64,000 bases of DNA, taken from positions 9,052,001-9,116,000 of the forward strand of contig NZ_CP023689.1 of assembly GCF_008704715.1 (NCBI RefSeq). The letters are read 5' to 3'. A program made the translations under genes and the position numbers. Source of the DNA: Streptomyces chartreusis. GTDB lineage: Bacteria > Actinomycetota > Actinomycetes > Streptomycetales > Streptomycetaceae. Below the pieces are notes generated by a model, which saw only the letters and a list, made by a program, of their open reading frames with translations, was not told where the DNA came from and ran no database searches. How positions within the stretch are numbered: the first letter of the stretch is position 1; every line of letters begins with the position of its first letter. Below are positions 8,886 to 17,600 of this stretch, one piece after another.

Positions 8886-9443
8886 ATGTCCCTCAAGTAC
8901 GCCGTCCTGGCCGCCCTGCTGGAGGGCGAGGCCTCGGGTTACGAGCTGTCCAAGGTCTTCGACATCTCGTTCGCCAACTTCTGGCCCGCGACCCCGCAGC
9001 AGCTCTACCGGGAGCTGGAGCGCCTGGCGCAGGACGGCCTGGTCGAGGCCCGTTTCGTGCAGCAGGAGCGACGGCCCAACAAGCGGATGTTCACGCTCAC
9101 GGAGGCCGGACGGGAGGACCTGCGGAGCTTCGCGGCCGAGCCGCCCCGACGGCCCACCGCCGTCCGCGACGAGCTCCTGATCAAGCTCCAGGCGATGGAC
9201 GACCCCGGGACCGCCCGCGCCATGATCGAGGAGCGCATGACCTGGGCGCGTGGCAAACTCGGCCGCTACGAGCGTGTCCGCGCGCGCATGCTCGACGGCC
9301 GGACCGAGGAGGAGTACCTGCGCGAGTCCGACCGGGTCGGGCCGTATCTGACGCTGCTGGCCGGGATCTCCTTCGAGGAGCAGATCCTTTCCTGGTGCGA
9401 GCGGGTTCTCGTCGTCCTCCGGCAGCGCGTGGCGCAGGGGTGA
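8886..9443 (+). CDS. PadR-family transcriptional regulator
   Basis: A 185-residue winged-helix repressor. The N-terminal PadR domain (about residues 1-80) has the standard opening YAVLAALLEGEASGYEL and the wing region QQLYRELERLAQDGLVEA; a Vir_C-like helical dimerisation domain follows. ATG 8886 is chosen because MSLKYAVLAALL is where the family begins. No ribosome site is visible, so the message may be leaderless or nearly so. It is divergent from the NTF2-like gene and its stop is 10 bases before the next methyltransferase start. A paralogue lies at 29764. Confidence 0.9.
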   Translation: MSLKYAVLAALLEGEASGYELSKVFDISFANFWPATPQQLYRELERLAQDGLVEARFVQQERRPNKRMFTLTEAGREDLRSFAAEPPRRPTAVRDELLIKLQAMDDPGTARAMIEERMTWARGKLGRYERVRARMLDGRTEEEYLRESDRVGPYLTLLAGISFEEQILSWCERVLVVLRQRVAQG

Positions 9444-9453
9444 GGTGAGCCGG

Positions 9454-10185
9454 ATGTTCAGCCCCGAAGGCCCCTCCCTGCGTGAACTCACCGTCCAGGC
9501 CCTGTCGTCCGTCGAGCGCGGCTACGACCTGCTCGCCCCGAAGTTCGACCACACGCCGTTCCGTACGCCCGACTCGGTGCTCGACGCCGTCGCGGCGGCG
9601 CTGGCACGGACCGGACCCTACGGCGACGGTCTCGACCTGTGCTGCGGGACGGGCGCAGGCGTCGAGGTGCTGGCCGAGGTGTGCCGGCACAGTGTCACCG
9701 GCGTCGACTTCAGCGCGGGCATGCTGGACATGGCCCGGCGGCAGGCGCGGGACGCGAAACCGCGTATCGGCTGGGTCCGTGCGGACGCCCGTGCCCTGCC
9801 CTTCGCCCCCGCCTTCGACCTGGTGGTGAGCTTCGGGGCGTTCGGGCACTTCCTGCCGCGTGAGCTGCCGGGCCTGTTCGCCCAGGTGCACTCCGTACTG
9901 CGGCCCGGCGGCCGCTTCGTCTTCCCCGTCGTGGCCCCGCCGCGGCCCGTGTCGGTCGCCTACTGGATGCTGCTGGGCTTCGACGCGGTGATGCGGGTGC
10001 GCAACGCCGTGTGGCGGCCGCCGTTCGTCATGTACTACCGGGCCTTCCGGCTCGGGGAGGTGCGCGCCGAGCTGGCCCGTGCCGGGTTCGAGGTGGAACT
10101 TGAGGCCCTGCCCGAGTTCGGGCGGCGGCGGGACGGGAGCCCGCGGGTGCGGATGGTCGTCGCGCGCCGGCCCGAATCGGACTGA
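9454..10185 (+). CDS. Class I SAM-dependent methyltransferase
   Basis: A roughly 243-residue methyltransferase with motif I LDLCCGTGAGVEVLAEV, motif II VTGVDFSAGML, and post-motif LRPGGRFVFPVVAP. A hydrophobic stretch SVAYWMLLGFDAVMRVRNAVW follows motif VI. The substrate is unknown. ATG 9454 sits 5 bases after AGGTGA, which favours it over the GTG at 9445. It is almost certainly co-transcribed with the padR gene just upstream. Confidence 0.87.
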   Translation: MFSPEGPSLRELTVQALSSVERGYDLLAPKFDHTPFRTPDSVLDAVAAALARTGPYGDGLDLCCGTGAGVEVLAEVCRHSVTGVDFSAGMLDMARRQARDAKPRIGWVRADARALPFAPAFDLVVSFGAFGHFLPRELPGLFAQVHSVLRPGGRFVFPVVAPPRPVSVAYWMLLGFDAVMRVRNAVWRPPFVMYYRAFRLGEVRAELARAGFEVELEALPEFGRRRDGSPRVRMVVARRPESD

Positions 10186-10201
10186 CGACGTCATGGTGCG
10201 C

Positions 10202-10216
10202 CACGCGTCGCGCGTG
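10202..10216. terminator. Short hairpin between convergent genes
   Basis: CACGCG-tcg-CGCGTG is a perfect 6-bp stem in the 32-base gap between the methyltransferase and GntR stops. There is no U-tract. It may act as a bidirectional terminator of the GC-rich actinomycete type. Confidence 0.4.
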
Positions 10217-10217
10217 C

Positions 10218-10961
10218 TCAGCCCGCCGCGGGCAGTGTGAACTCGTAGACCAGGGCGTCCTGTTGGGCGTCCACGACGAGGTCGGTGATCTCCAGGGGGC
10301 GGGCGTACTGGTCGTGGACGCAGCGGGTGACCCGCACCGTGGACGCTCCCGGGAGCCGGGTGATGGCGTCCCGGTGGTGCAGCGAGAGGCCCGCCCTGCG
10401 CATCCAGTCGTAGGCGAGCCGCAGTTGGGCCGAACCGGAGGCCTCCGTGCGGTCGCGGTAGCGGGCCAGCTCCGCCACCTCGGCCAGCGCCACCGCGGAG
10501 AACGATGTCACGGCCGTGCGCTGCCCCCGTCCGTCGGCGCCCGTGGACTCGTAGCGGTGCACCAGGGTCTCGCGGTGCGGGGCGAGCCCCAGGGCCTCGG
10601 CGTGCTCCGGGGAGGGCGTCTCCCAGGTGACGGTGGCGTGGTCGACGGCGCCCGGGCCGGTGGTCCGGGCGCCGACCGGGAAGGTGAGCGAGGCGGGCGT
10701 CTCGACCGGCAGGCCCGGCAGCGTGGCGTGGCTGCCGCGCCGGTCGGTGGCCACCAGACCGCTGCGGCGCAGCACCTCGAGCGACTGCCGGACGGTCTCC
10801 CTGCTGACCCCGAAATGCTCCGCCAGATGCCGTTCCCCCGGCAGCCGTTCGCCCGGCGGGATCGTCCCGTCGCGCAGCTCGCCGAGGAGCTCGGTGGCGA
10901 TCCGCCAGTACAGCGGCTGGGCTTCGGTGAGCGGGCGGTCGTGCGGGGTGGTGCGGGCCAT
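10218..10961 (-). CDS. GntR-family (HutC subfamily, UTRA domain) regulator
   Basis: A 247-residue regulator. The N-terminal GntR winged helix (about 15-80) has LPGERHLAEHFGVSRETVRQSLEVLRRSGLV, typical of the family. The C-terminal half is a UTRA ligand-binding domain, marked by the ending PLEITDLVVDAQQDALVYEF. HutC-type regulators sense small metabolites such as phosphosugars or histidine derivatives; the ligand is unknown. The GGAGG site 7 bases before the ATG is strong. A DasR-like palindrome lies 64 bases upstream of its start and could be its own operator. Confidence 0.92.
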   Translation of the reverse strand: MARTTPHDRPLTEAQPLYWRIATELLGELRDGTIPPGERLPGERHLAEHFGVSRETVRQSLEVLRRSGLVATDRRGSHATLPGLPVETPASLTFPVGARTTGPGAVDHATVTWETPSPEHAEALGLAPHRETLVHRYESTGADGRGQRTAVTSFSAVALAEVAELARYRDRTEASGSAQLRLAYDWMRRAGLSLHHRDAITRLPGASTVRVTRCVHDQYARPLEITDLVVDAQQDALVYEFTLPAAG

Positions 10962-11024
10962 GCCGCGCCTCCTGTTGGTGACGTGTTGTAGCCGAGCGGG
11001 CTCCTTGCGTCACCAGATCTAAGC

Positions 11025-11040
11025 AGTGGTCTAAACCAAC
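11025..11040. promoter_or_regulatory. DasR-like (dre-type) operator
   Basis: AGTGGTCTAAACCAAC resembles the HutC-family DasR responsive element, A(C/G)TGGTCTAGACCA(C/G)T, at 13 of 16 positions by hand count. It sits in the promoter region of the GntR/UTRA gene. It could be bound by DasR (chitin/GlcNAc control) or, more simply, by the adjacent HutC-type regulator. Confidence 0.55.
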
Positions 11041-11070
11041 GGGGAAGGGTGGCCCCTCACTTCGGCTGAA

Positions 11071-11092
11071 ACGGCCCGCGCCGAAGGGCCGT
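11071..11092 (-). terminator. Stem-loop after serine hydrolase gene
   Basis: ACGGCCC and GGGCCGT form a perfect 7-bp stem around an 8-base loop. The stem begins on the last base of the serine hydrolase stop codon, reading on the minus strand, followed by a short GTTT. It is a likely terminator isolating that gene from the GntR promoter. Confidence 0.5.
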
Positions 11093-12258
11093 CACAGGGC
11101 GCCGTACAGGGCGTCGATCAGCGCCATCTTCCTTGGGTCGTCCGCGATATGAGGCCCCATCCGGTTCATCGTGTACCCCAGCGACACCCCGGCCTCCGGG
11201 TCCGAAAGACCGCACGAGCCGCCGAAGCCGTCGTGTCCGAAAGCCCGCGGGTTGGGTCCGTACGAGCCGTTGGGTCCACTCAGCCACAGGCCGAGGCCGA
11301 TCTCCGTCTCGTGTGCGAACCCGGCGCCCAGCACGAGATCGCGGCAGCTGCCCTGCCCCTCGCGCACCCGCTCGGCGGCCTCGGGGGACAGGATGCGGCG
11401 GCCGTCGAAGGTCCCGCGCCCCGCGAAGATCCCGTACAGCGCGGCGACCGCCCGCGCGGTGCCGTGCCCGTTCGCGGCGGGAATCTCGGCGGCCCGCCAC
11501 TCGGGCGAGTTGGCCTGGGCCGCGCCCAGGATCGGGTTGGTCAGCGCGGCGAGCGCCGCCGGCGCCAACTGGCTGAAGATCGCCGCCTGTTCACTGCTTC
11601 TGGCGACCGGCGGCTGCACCAGCCCGGCCACCCGCCCGGACTCCTTCTCGGGCAGCCCGATCGTGAAGTCGATCCCGAGCGGCCCGGTCACCTCCCGCTC
11701 CAGGAAGGCCCCCGGCAGCAGCCCCGACACCCGCCGCACGACCTCCCCGACCAGGGAGCCGTACGTGAACGCGTGATACCCGGACCGGGTCCCCGGCGAC
11801 CACCACGGCTCCATCGCCGCGAGCCGCTGCGTCGTCAGCTCCCAGTCGCAGAGCTGCTCGAACGAGTGCGGCTCCCGCAGCCCGGACAGGCCCGCGCGGT
11901 GGGAGAGCAGATGCCGTACGAGGATCTGCTCCTTGCCGGCGGCGGCGAACTCGGGCCAGTACGTGGCCACCGGTGCGTCGAGGTCGAGCAGGCCCCGGTC
12001 GGCGAGGATGTGGGCGCACAGCGCCGTCGGCCCCTTGGACGTCGACCACACGTTGACCAGCGTGTCGCGCTCCCAGGGACGGCCGCGCTCCCCGTCGGCC
12101 CACCCGCCCCACAGGTCCACCACGGTCCGGCCGTCGACGGTGACGGCGACCGCGGCGCCCAGCTCCTCGCGGTCCCGGAAGTTCGCCTCGAACGCCTCCC
12201 GCACCGCCGCGAACCGCGGATCGCAGTGCCCCTGCACCTGTGCCTCGTGCTCCGCCAT
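11092..12258 (-). CDS. Serine hydrolase of the class C beta-lactamase / EstB family
   Basis: A 388-residue cytosolic hydrolase (no signal peptide). The catalytic Ser-x-x-Lys is in VNVWSTSKGPTALCAH, and HLLSHRAGLSG is the typical follow-up block. The second motif reads GYHAFTYGSLVGEVVRR, with the YHAFTYG form of esterase-type members, not YxN. FGHDGFGGSCG replaces KTG. Such proteins are usually esterases rather than true beta-lactamases. The start follows a GGTGGG site. It runs in the same direction as the NTF2-like and acetylxylan esterase genes upstream, about 110 bases away. Confidence 0.87.
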   Translation of the reverse strand: MAEHEAQVQGHCDPRFAAVREAFEANFRDREELGAAVAVTVDGRTVVDLWGGWADGERGRPWERDTLVNVWSTSKGPTALCAHILADRGLLDLDAPVATYWPEFAAAGKEQILVRHLLSHRAGLSGLREPHSFEQLCDWELTTQRLAAMEPWWSPGTRSGYHAFTYGSLVGEVVRRVSGLLPGAFLEREVTGPLGIDFTIGLPEKESGRVAGLVQPPVARSSEQAAIFSQLAPAALAALTNPILGAAQANSPEWRAAEIPAANGHGTARAVAALYGIFAGRGTFDGRRILSPEAAERVREGQGSCRDLVLGAGFAHETEIGLGLWLSGPNGSYGPNPRAFGHDGFGGSCGLSDPEAGVSLGYTMNRMGPHIADDPRKMALIDALYGAL

Positions 12259-12367
12259 CGGCCCACCCCTTGTCGTCCGCCGGAACCCCGGGCCACGACG
12301 CCGCGACCCGGGCTCCCCGAACGTACCGACTGGTCGGACTGGACGGAAGGTGCCCGCACGGCCGAAG

Positions 12368-12772
12368 TCACCCGAAGAACAGCGAGCCCTCCGGTTCCCG
12401 GTGCCCTTCGACCGTGTGCCAGTAGTCGCGGGTCTCGACGGCCAGTCCCGCGGCGTCGAAACGGGCGAAGACACAGCCGGCCAGCGTGGCCGGCGTGCCG
12501 TCCTCCTCGGAGAGGACCCGGAACTCGGCCACGGCCACACCGTCCGCCCCGACGACCGGGGCGGAGAAGCGCACGTCGGTCACCCGCTCGGCCGCGAACG
12601 ACCAGCGCAGATACGCGCCCAGCTCGCCGCGTCCCCGATGCGGTGCGCGGAACGGCATCGAGCGATGGACGCAGTCCTCGGCGTACAGCTCCAGCAGCGC
12701 GTCCACGTCGTGCTCGGCCCAGGCCCGCCGCCAGACGCGCACGAACCGCTCCGCGGCCTCACGAGTCTCCAT
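12368..12772 (-). CDS. NTF2-like / SnoaL-like fold protein
   Basis: A 134-residue NTF2-superfamily protein. It opens with RFVRVWRRAWAEHDVDALLELYAED, the classic first helix of SnoaL-like folds, and continues with a cone of beta strands ending DYWHTVEGHREP. The function is not assignable. It lies 9 bases after the acetylxylan esterase gene on the same strand, so an operon is likely. Confidence 0.85.
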   Translation of the reverse strand: METREAAERFVRVWRRAWAEHDVDALLELYAEDCVHRSMPFRAPHRGRGELGAYLRWSFAAERVTDVRFSAPVVGADGVAVAEFRVLSEEDGTPATLAGCVFARFDAAGLAVETRDYWHTVEGHREPEGSLFFG

Positions 12773-12781
12773 ACGGCGCCC

Positions 12782-13750
12782 TCAGGCGTGCGAGCGCAGC
12801 CAGTCCAGCTTGGCCGCCTCGTGGAACGGGCCGCCGCCCTCGTGGTCGTTGAAGTCGTACACCTCGATGGCCTTCTCGTCGTGGGCCCACGCGTTGAACG
12901 CCGCGAAGACGGTGGAGGGCGGGCAGGTCTGGTCCTCCAGTGCCGCCGAGAAGAACGCGGGCGCCCGGCCGCGCGCCGCGAAATGGACGCCGTCGAAGTA
13001 CGACAGGGTCCGCAGGGCGTCCTCGGTGCGGCCCCGGTGCGTCTTCAGGTAGAGGCCGATCTCGCGGTACGGGTGACGGTCCGTGAGGGTCGCCGCGCGC
13101 GGGAAGTCGCACAGGAACGGCACGTCCGGCGCGACCGCCACCAGGTCCGGGACCAGGCCGCCGACCGCGATCGTGATGCCGCCGCCCTGGCTCGCGCCGA
13201 GCGCGGCCGTGCGGGCGGCATCGGTGAGGGGGTGGGAGCGGGCCGCCTCGACGGCACGCACCGCGTCCGTCAGCACCCGGCGGTAGTAGTAGTTCTCGGG
13301 GGCGTCGATGCCCCGCGTCATGAACCCGGGATACGCGGGCGCGGCACCCACGGGGTCGGGCGTCCCGCCGCCACCGCCCCACGCGCTGCCCTGACCGCGC
13401 GTGTCCATCGAGAAGTGCGCCCGCCCCGTGGAGGCCCACAGCAGGTTCTCGTGCGGCAGGCCGCGTCCGCCGCCGTAGCCGATGAACTCCACGACCAGCG
13501 GCAACGGCTCGGTCGCCCCGGCCGGCAGCCGCAGCCAGCCCTTCACCGGGTGACCGCCGAACCCGGAGAACGTCACGTCGTACACCTGCACGGTGCTCAG
13601 CCCCGTGTCGACCGGCTCGAAGCGCGCGTCCAGCTCGTGCTCACGCGCCTCCTGGAGCGTCTTGGACCAGAACGCGTCGAAGTCCTCGGGCTCGACCGAC
13701 TCGCTGCGGTAGTCGCGCAGTTCGTCGAGCGGAAGGTCGAACAGGGCCAT
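12782..13750 (-). CDS. Acetylxylan esterase / cephalosporin-C deacetylase (CE7)
   Basis: A 322-residue alpha/beta hydrolase of the AXE1 family, removing acetyl groups from xylo-oligosaccharides or similar small esters in the cytosol. The nucleophile elbow is GASQGGG. The RGQG oxyanion block appears as MDTRGQGSAW, and the catalytic His lies in the C-terminal FNDHEGGG. No signal peptide is present, as is normal for CE7. ATG 13750 (MALFDLPLDELRDY) is the family start, with a weak AAAGGCGG site; an in-frame ATG 13 codons upstream is less likely. Confidence 0.93.
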   Translation of the reverse strand: MALFDLPLDELRDYRSESVEPEDFDAFWSKTLQEAREHELDARFEPVDTGLSTVQVYDVTFSGFGGHPVKGWLRLPAGATEPLPLVVEFIGYGGGRGLPHENLLWASTGRAHFSMDTRGQGSAWGGGGGTPDPVGAAPAYPGFMTRGIDAPENYYYRRVLTDAVRAVEAARSHPLTDAARTAALGASQGGGITIAVGGLVPDLVAVAPDVPFLCDFPRAATLTDRHPYREIGLYLKTHRGRTEDALRTLSYFDGVHFAARGRAPAFFSAALEDQTCPPSTVFAAFNAWAHDEKAIEVYDFNDHEGGGPFHEAAKLDWLRSHA

Positions 13751-13841
13751 GACGGACCGCCTTTGCGAAGAGTGACTGCGGATGATCACACCGTACGTCG
13801 ATGATCGGAGGACTCGCCAGATCTACGGCCCGCCGTGCGCC

Positions 13842-13853
13842 TACCATGGCGCC
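13842..13853 (+). promoter_or_regulatory. -10 box of a probable leaderless transcript
   Basis: TACCAT (13842-13847) fits the actinobacterial -10 pattern TANNNT and ends 6 bases before the ATG at 13854, which has no ribosome site. Transcription would begin at or next to the A of the start codon. Confidence 0.45.
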
Positions 13854-15236
13854 ATGACGTCTGCCGTCGATCCGCCGATCGAGGTCGCGGAACTGCTGGT
13901 CAGAGATGCCGAACTGCTCGTCGTGGACAGCGGCTGGGAGATCCCCGGCGGCTGGCTGGCCGTCACCGATGGTCGGGTGACCGGTGTCGGCCCCGCCGGA
14001 AGCGAACCCGAGGCCCGCACGACCGTCCGGGCGTCCGGACGGCTCGTCACCCCGGGCCTGATCAACACGCACCATCACATCTACCAGAACCTCACCCGCT
14101 CCTACGCGCCTGCCGTGAACGGCTCGCTGTTCGACTGGCTCACCACCCTCTACCCGATCTGGGCCCGTCTCGACGAGGAGGGCGCGTACGTTTCGGCCTA
14201 CGTCGGTATGGCCGAACTCCTCATGGGCGGCTGCACCACGTCCTCCGACCACCTCTACGTCCATCCCCGCCCCCGGCTCGTCGACGCCGAGATCCGTGCC
14301 GCCCGCGACATCGGCTTCCGCTTCCACGCCACCCGCGGCTCGATGACCCGCTCCGTCGAGGACGGCGGACTGCCGCCGAGGAGCGTCACGCAGACGGAGG
14401 ACGAGGTCCTCGCCGACAGCGAGCGGCTGATCGGGGCATACCACGACCCCGGGCCGGGCGCGCTGGTACGAGTCGCGCTCGCGCCCTGCTCACCCTTCTC
14501 CGTCACCAGGTCGCTGATGACCGCGACCGCCGAACTCGCCGAGCGGCACGACGTACGGCTCCACACCCACCTCGCCGAGGACCACGACGAGGACACGTAC
14601 TGCCTCGAGACCTACGGCTGCCGTCCCGTCGAGTACTTCGAGGACACGGGGTGGATGAGCGACCGCAGCTGGGTCGCCCACTGCATCTACCCGAACGACG
14701 CCGAGCTGCGCCGTCTCGCGGCGGCCGGCGTCGGCGTCGCGCACTGCCCCAGCTCCAACATGCTCATCGGTGGCGGCACCGCGCGCGTCGGGGAGATGCG
14801 TGAACTGGGCCTGCCCGTCGGTATCGGCTGCGACGGCTCCGCCTCGACGGACCACGCCTCGCTCTGGATGGAGACCCGGACCGCGCTGCTGCTGGGCCGC
14901 TACCGAGGCGGCCCGGGCGCGATGACCGCCCGCGACGCCCTCGACATCGCCACCCGCGGCTCGGCCCGCTGCCTGGGAAGGGACGACGAACTCGGTCATC
15001 TGCGGCCCGGCGCCTGCGCCGACCTGGTCGTCTGGGACCTGCACGAGGTCGCCCTGGCCGGTGCGCTGAGCGATCCGGTGGAGGCGTGGCTGCGGTGCGG
15101 TCCGGCCCGGGCCTGGACGACCGTGGTCGGCGGCCGGGTCCTGGTGGACCGCGGTGAACTCCGGCTGCCCGGGCTGTTGGAGGCGCTACGGGTGCACGGC
15201 GCGGTGGCGCGGGCGATGCAGGGCCGGTCGACCTGA
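13854..15236 (+). CDS. 8-oxoguanine deaminase-like amidohydrolase
   Basis: A 460-residue amidohydrolase-superfamily enzyme that probably deaminates an oxidised or related purine; 8-oxoguanine to uric acid is the characterised activity. Metal ligands and family marks are visible: TPGLINTHHHIYQNLTR (HxH), LHTHLAEDHDED, VAHCIYP, AHCPSSNMLIGGG and the catalytic Asp in GIGCDGSASTDH. The ATG at 13854 has no ribosome site but follows a TACCAT -10 box, so it looks leaderless. The nearby divergent acetylxylan esterase gene is probably unrelated in function. A hydroxydechloroatrazine-hydrolase-like enzyme is a possible alternative. Confidence 0.88.
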   Translation: MTSAVDPPIEVAELLVRDAELLVVDSGWEIPGGWLAVTDGRVTGVGPAGSEPEARTTVRASGRLVTPGLINTHHHIYQNLTRSYAPAVNGSLFDWLTTLYPIWARLDEEGAYVSAYVGMAELLMGGCTTSSDHLYVHPRPRLVDAEIRAARDIGFRFHATRGSMTRSVEDGGLPPRSVTQTEDEVLADSERLIGAYHDPGPGALVRVALAPCSPFSVTRSLMTATAELAERHDVRLHTHLAEDHDEDTYCLETYGCRPVEYFEDTGWMSDRSWVAHCIYPNDAELRRLAAAGVGVAHCPSSNMLIGGGTARVGEMRELGLPVGIGCDGSASTDHASLWMETRTALLLGRYRGGPGAMTARDALDIATRGSARCLGRDDELGHLRPGACADLVVWDLHEVALAGALSDPVEAWLRCGPARAWTTVVGGRVLVDRGELRLPGLLEALRVHGAVARAMQGRST

Positions 15237-15250
15237 CGGAGCGCGGCTCC

Positions 15251-15853
15251 TCATGCCCGGCGGCCCGTCCACGCCGGTTCGGTGCGGGCCCATTCCTGGT
15301 CCCACTCGGCGAGACGGCGACGCATCGCGGCATGCCGTACGACGGTGTGGCCGAAGAGGATCACGGCGACGGCGGCGCCCGTCGTGCAGATGCCGATGGT
15401 GACGGTGTTCTGCCAGACCGCCGCGGTGCCCGGGGGAGGGGTCACGCTGTGGCCGCGGGAGTCGAGCCAGACGTCGACCTTCGCACCCGTGCCCGTCCCC
15501 GGCGGGACCCGTGCCACGGCCGTACGGGGGCCCAGCTCCGGATCCGTCCAGCGCACCGTGGCCTTGGCGGTCGGCTGACGTGCGCTCTGTGCGAGAGGAG
15601 CGGTGCGCGAGGCCCGCTCGACGACCTCGGCGCGGACGTGACGCAGGTCCTCCCGCTGCTCCCGGACCAGGGCCTGGGCATCGCCGTGAGCCCACCAGGC
15701 CGCCACCACCCCGGTCAGGGGTGCGACGACCAGCAGCAGGACCGCCACGGCCACCAGCGTCCACGCTTCCATGACATCCGACCGGCGCCGCAACGGACTC
15801 GACCGAAGGCGCCAGCCATGCACCTGGCTTCGCATGGCGTCCAGGTACCCCAC
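15251..15853 (-). CDS. Rv1733c-like double-spanning membrane protein
   Basis: A 200-residue membrane protein with two transmembrane helices, about 30-52 and 145-168, flanking a roughly 90-residue extracytoplasmic domain that contains SRTAPLAQSARQPTAKATVRW and a VDVWLDSRG block. This architecture is typical of the mycobacterial Rv1733c family, which is expanded in Streptomyces. The function is unknown; the family is part of the dormancy regulon in mycobacteria. The GTG at 15853 is the most upstream start and lacks a clear ribosome site. It is convergent with the deaminase gene. Confidence 0.8.
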   Translation of the reverse strand: MGYLDAMRSQVHGWRLRSSPLRRRSDVMEAWTLVAVAVLLLVVAPLTGVVAAWWAHGDAQALVREQREDLRHVRAEVVERASRTAPLAQSARQPTAKATVRWTDPELGPRTAVARVPPGTGTGAKVDVWLDSRGHSVTPPPGTAAVWQNTVTIGICTTGAAVAVILFGHTVVRHAAMRRRLAEWDQEWARTEPAWTGRRA

Positions 15854-15913
15854 ATACCGGACAACGTTCCTGAAGAATCCGGATGCACAAATGGCCCCAC
15901 GTGGGCCTGCTGG

Positions 15914-16670
15914 TCAGCCGAAGCGTTCGATACGGATACGGTCCACGGGCTGACCCGCCGCGACAAGCAGCCGCGAGGCGTGTTCGGCGAACCCGTTGGA
16001 GCCGCACACATAGGCCTCCCACCCACCGGGAGGCTGCTCGGCCAGGAGCGGCGCCACATGTGCGGCGGCCATACGTCCCACCACCACACCCTCCGGTGCG
16101 CTCCGTGTGAACACCGGCGTCGTCTCCGCGCCGTACTCCCGTGCGTAGACGAGCTCCTCGGGGCTGCGAGCCGACACCAGCAACCGCAGCGGCACATCCA
16201 GCCCCTGCGCCCGATGGTGCCGCACCATCGACATCAGCGGCACGACGCCGGACCCGGCGCCGAGCAGCAGTGCCGGCCGGTCCCCGGGCCAGGCGAAGAA
16301 GCCGCTGAGCGGGCCGCGCACCTCGACCGTGTCACCCGGCTCGGCCACGGTGTGGAACCAGCCCGACACCTCACCGCCGTCCACATGGTCCAGGGTGAGC
16401 TCGATGTGCCTGGAGTCGTCGGGCGCGGACGCGATCGAGTAGTGGCGCTGGGCCACATAGCCGTCCCCGGCGGTCAGCCGCAGCATCAGGTGCTGGCCGG
16501 GCAGATGGCCCGCCCAGTCGGGCACGGCGAGCCGGAAGGTCGCGGCGTGCGGGGTCTCGCGGCGGATCCCGGTGATCGTCGCCGTCTGCCACAGGGTGGC
16601 GGCCTGCTCGCTGACGGCGATCCGGCCGGGCACGGCGAACCGGGTCCGCGGCGTGTACGTGTCGGCTGTC

Positions 16671-16678
<8 letters not shown>
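15914..16678 (-). CDS. FAD-binding oxidoreductase (ferredoxin-NADP reductase type)
   Basis: A 254-residue flavin reductase lacking an iron-sulfur domain. The FAD-binding block is RHYSIASAP, and the nucleotide-binding domain has LLLGAGSGVVPLMSM and the Cys-Gly block YVCGSNGFAE. The GTG at 16678 overlaps the stop of the molybdo-oxidoreductase by 8 bases, so the two are translationally coupled. The pair probably passes electrons between NAD(P)H and the molybdopterin enzyme. Confidence 0.9.
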
Positions 16679-17276
<598 letters not shown>

Positions 17277-17324
17277 GCGGGTGGTGCCTCCAGGCCGGCG
17301 TGGGCGACGGCCCGCGGGTCGAGC

Positions 17325-17373
17325 GTGATCGGTACGTGCTTCGGTGATCGGTACGTGCTTCGTACAACCGTAC
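17325..17373. promoter_or_regulatory. Tandem 19-bp repeat and GTAC inverted repeat
   Basis: GTGATCGGTACGTGCTTCG occurs twice head to tail (17325-17343 and 17344-17362) without mismatch. It is followed by GTAC-aacc-GTAC (17362-17373). The block lies 49 bases upstream of the molybdo-oxidoreductase start, in its promoter region, and could be a pair of operators for that operon. Confidence 0.45.
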
Positions 17374-17435
17374 GCGTTCCGGCGGGGTGGTCCCGCGGAG
17401 GGCCGGGAAGGGCCCGGCGGTCGTGATCGTTGGGG

Positions 17436-17600
17436 TAGTGTGGCCGTCCGGCCGGGGCAGTCCCGGTCCCGTGGAGAACCAGGAGGTGAGACCCATTACC
17501 GCTGTGTCAGGTCGGGTGCTCTCATCTCGTATCGGCGCGGACCACCGCCAGTAGGCGGCCGCGAGAGCATCCTTCGGCTTCCGAAAGGCTCTCGGCTTCC
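17436..17600 (+). promoter_or_regulatory. Leader with probable attenuator for the HemK-like gene
   Basis: A TAGTGT -10 candidate (17436-17441) would give a leader of about 150 bases. It holds a very strong ribosome site AGGAGGTGA (17481-17489) followed by a short open frame ending in TAG (17552-17554). A stable stem-loop then spans 17562-17594 (CGAGAG with CTCTCG, enclosing CCTTCGG with CCGAAAGG). The same GAGAGCA (17563-17569) can instead pair with TGCTCTC inside the short frame (17517-17523). Mutually exclusive pairings plus a leader peptide are the hallmark of attenuation. The stem ends 6 bases before the main ATG, so it may also block that start. Confidence 0.55.
17495..17554 (+). CDS. 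Probable leader peptide with ATT start
   Basis: A 19-codon frame starts at ATT, 5 bases after the full anti-Shine-Dalgarno match AGGAGGTGA. It reads ITAVSGRVLSSRIGADHRQ and ends in TAG. ATT starts are rare and known mainly from infC. An in-frame GTG at 17486 (three codons upstream) with GGAG 9 bases before it is the alternative start. There is no resemblance to a known amino-acid-rich leader, so the sensed signal is unclear. Confidence 0.4.
   Translation: MTAVSGRVLSSRIGADHRQ

Noticed and set aside
11092-12258. True beta-lactamase resistance gene
   Set aside because: No signal peptide and esterase-type motifs (YHAFTYG, no KTG); more like an EstB-type esterase.
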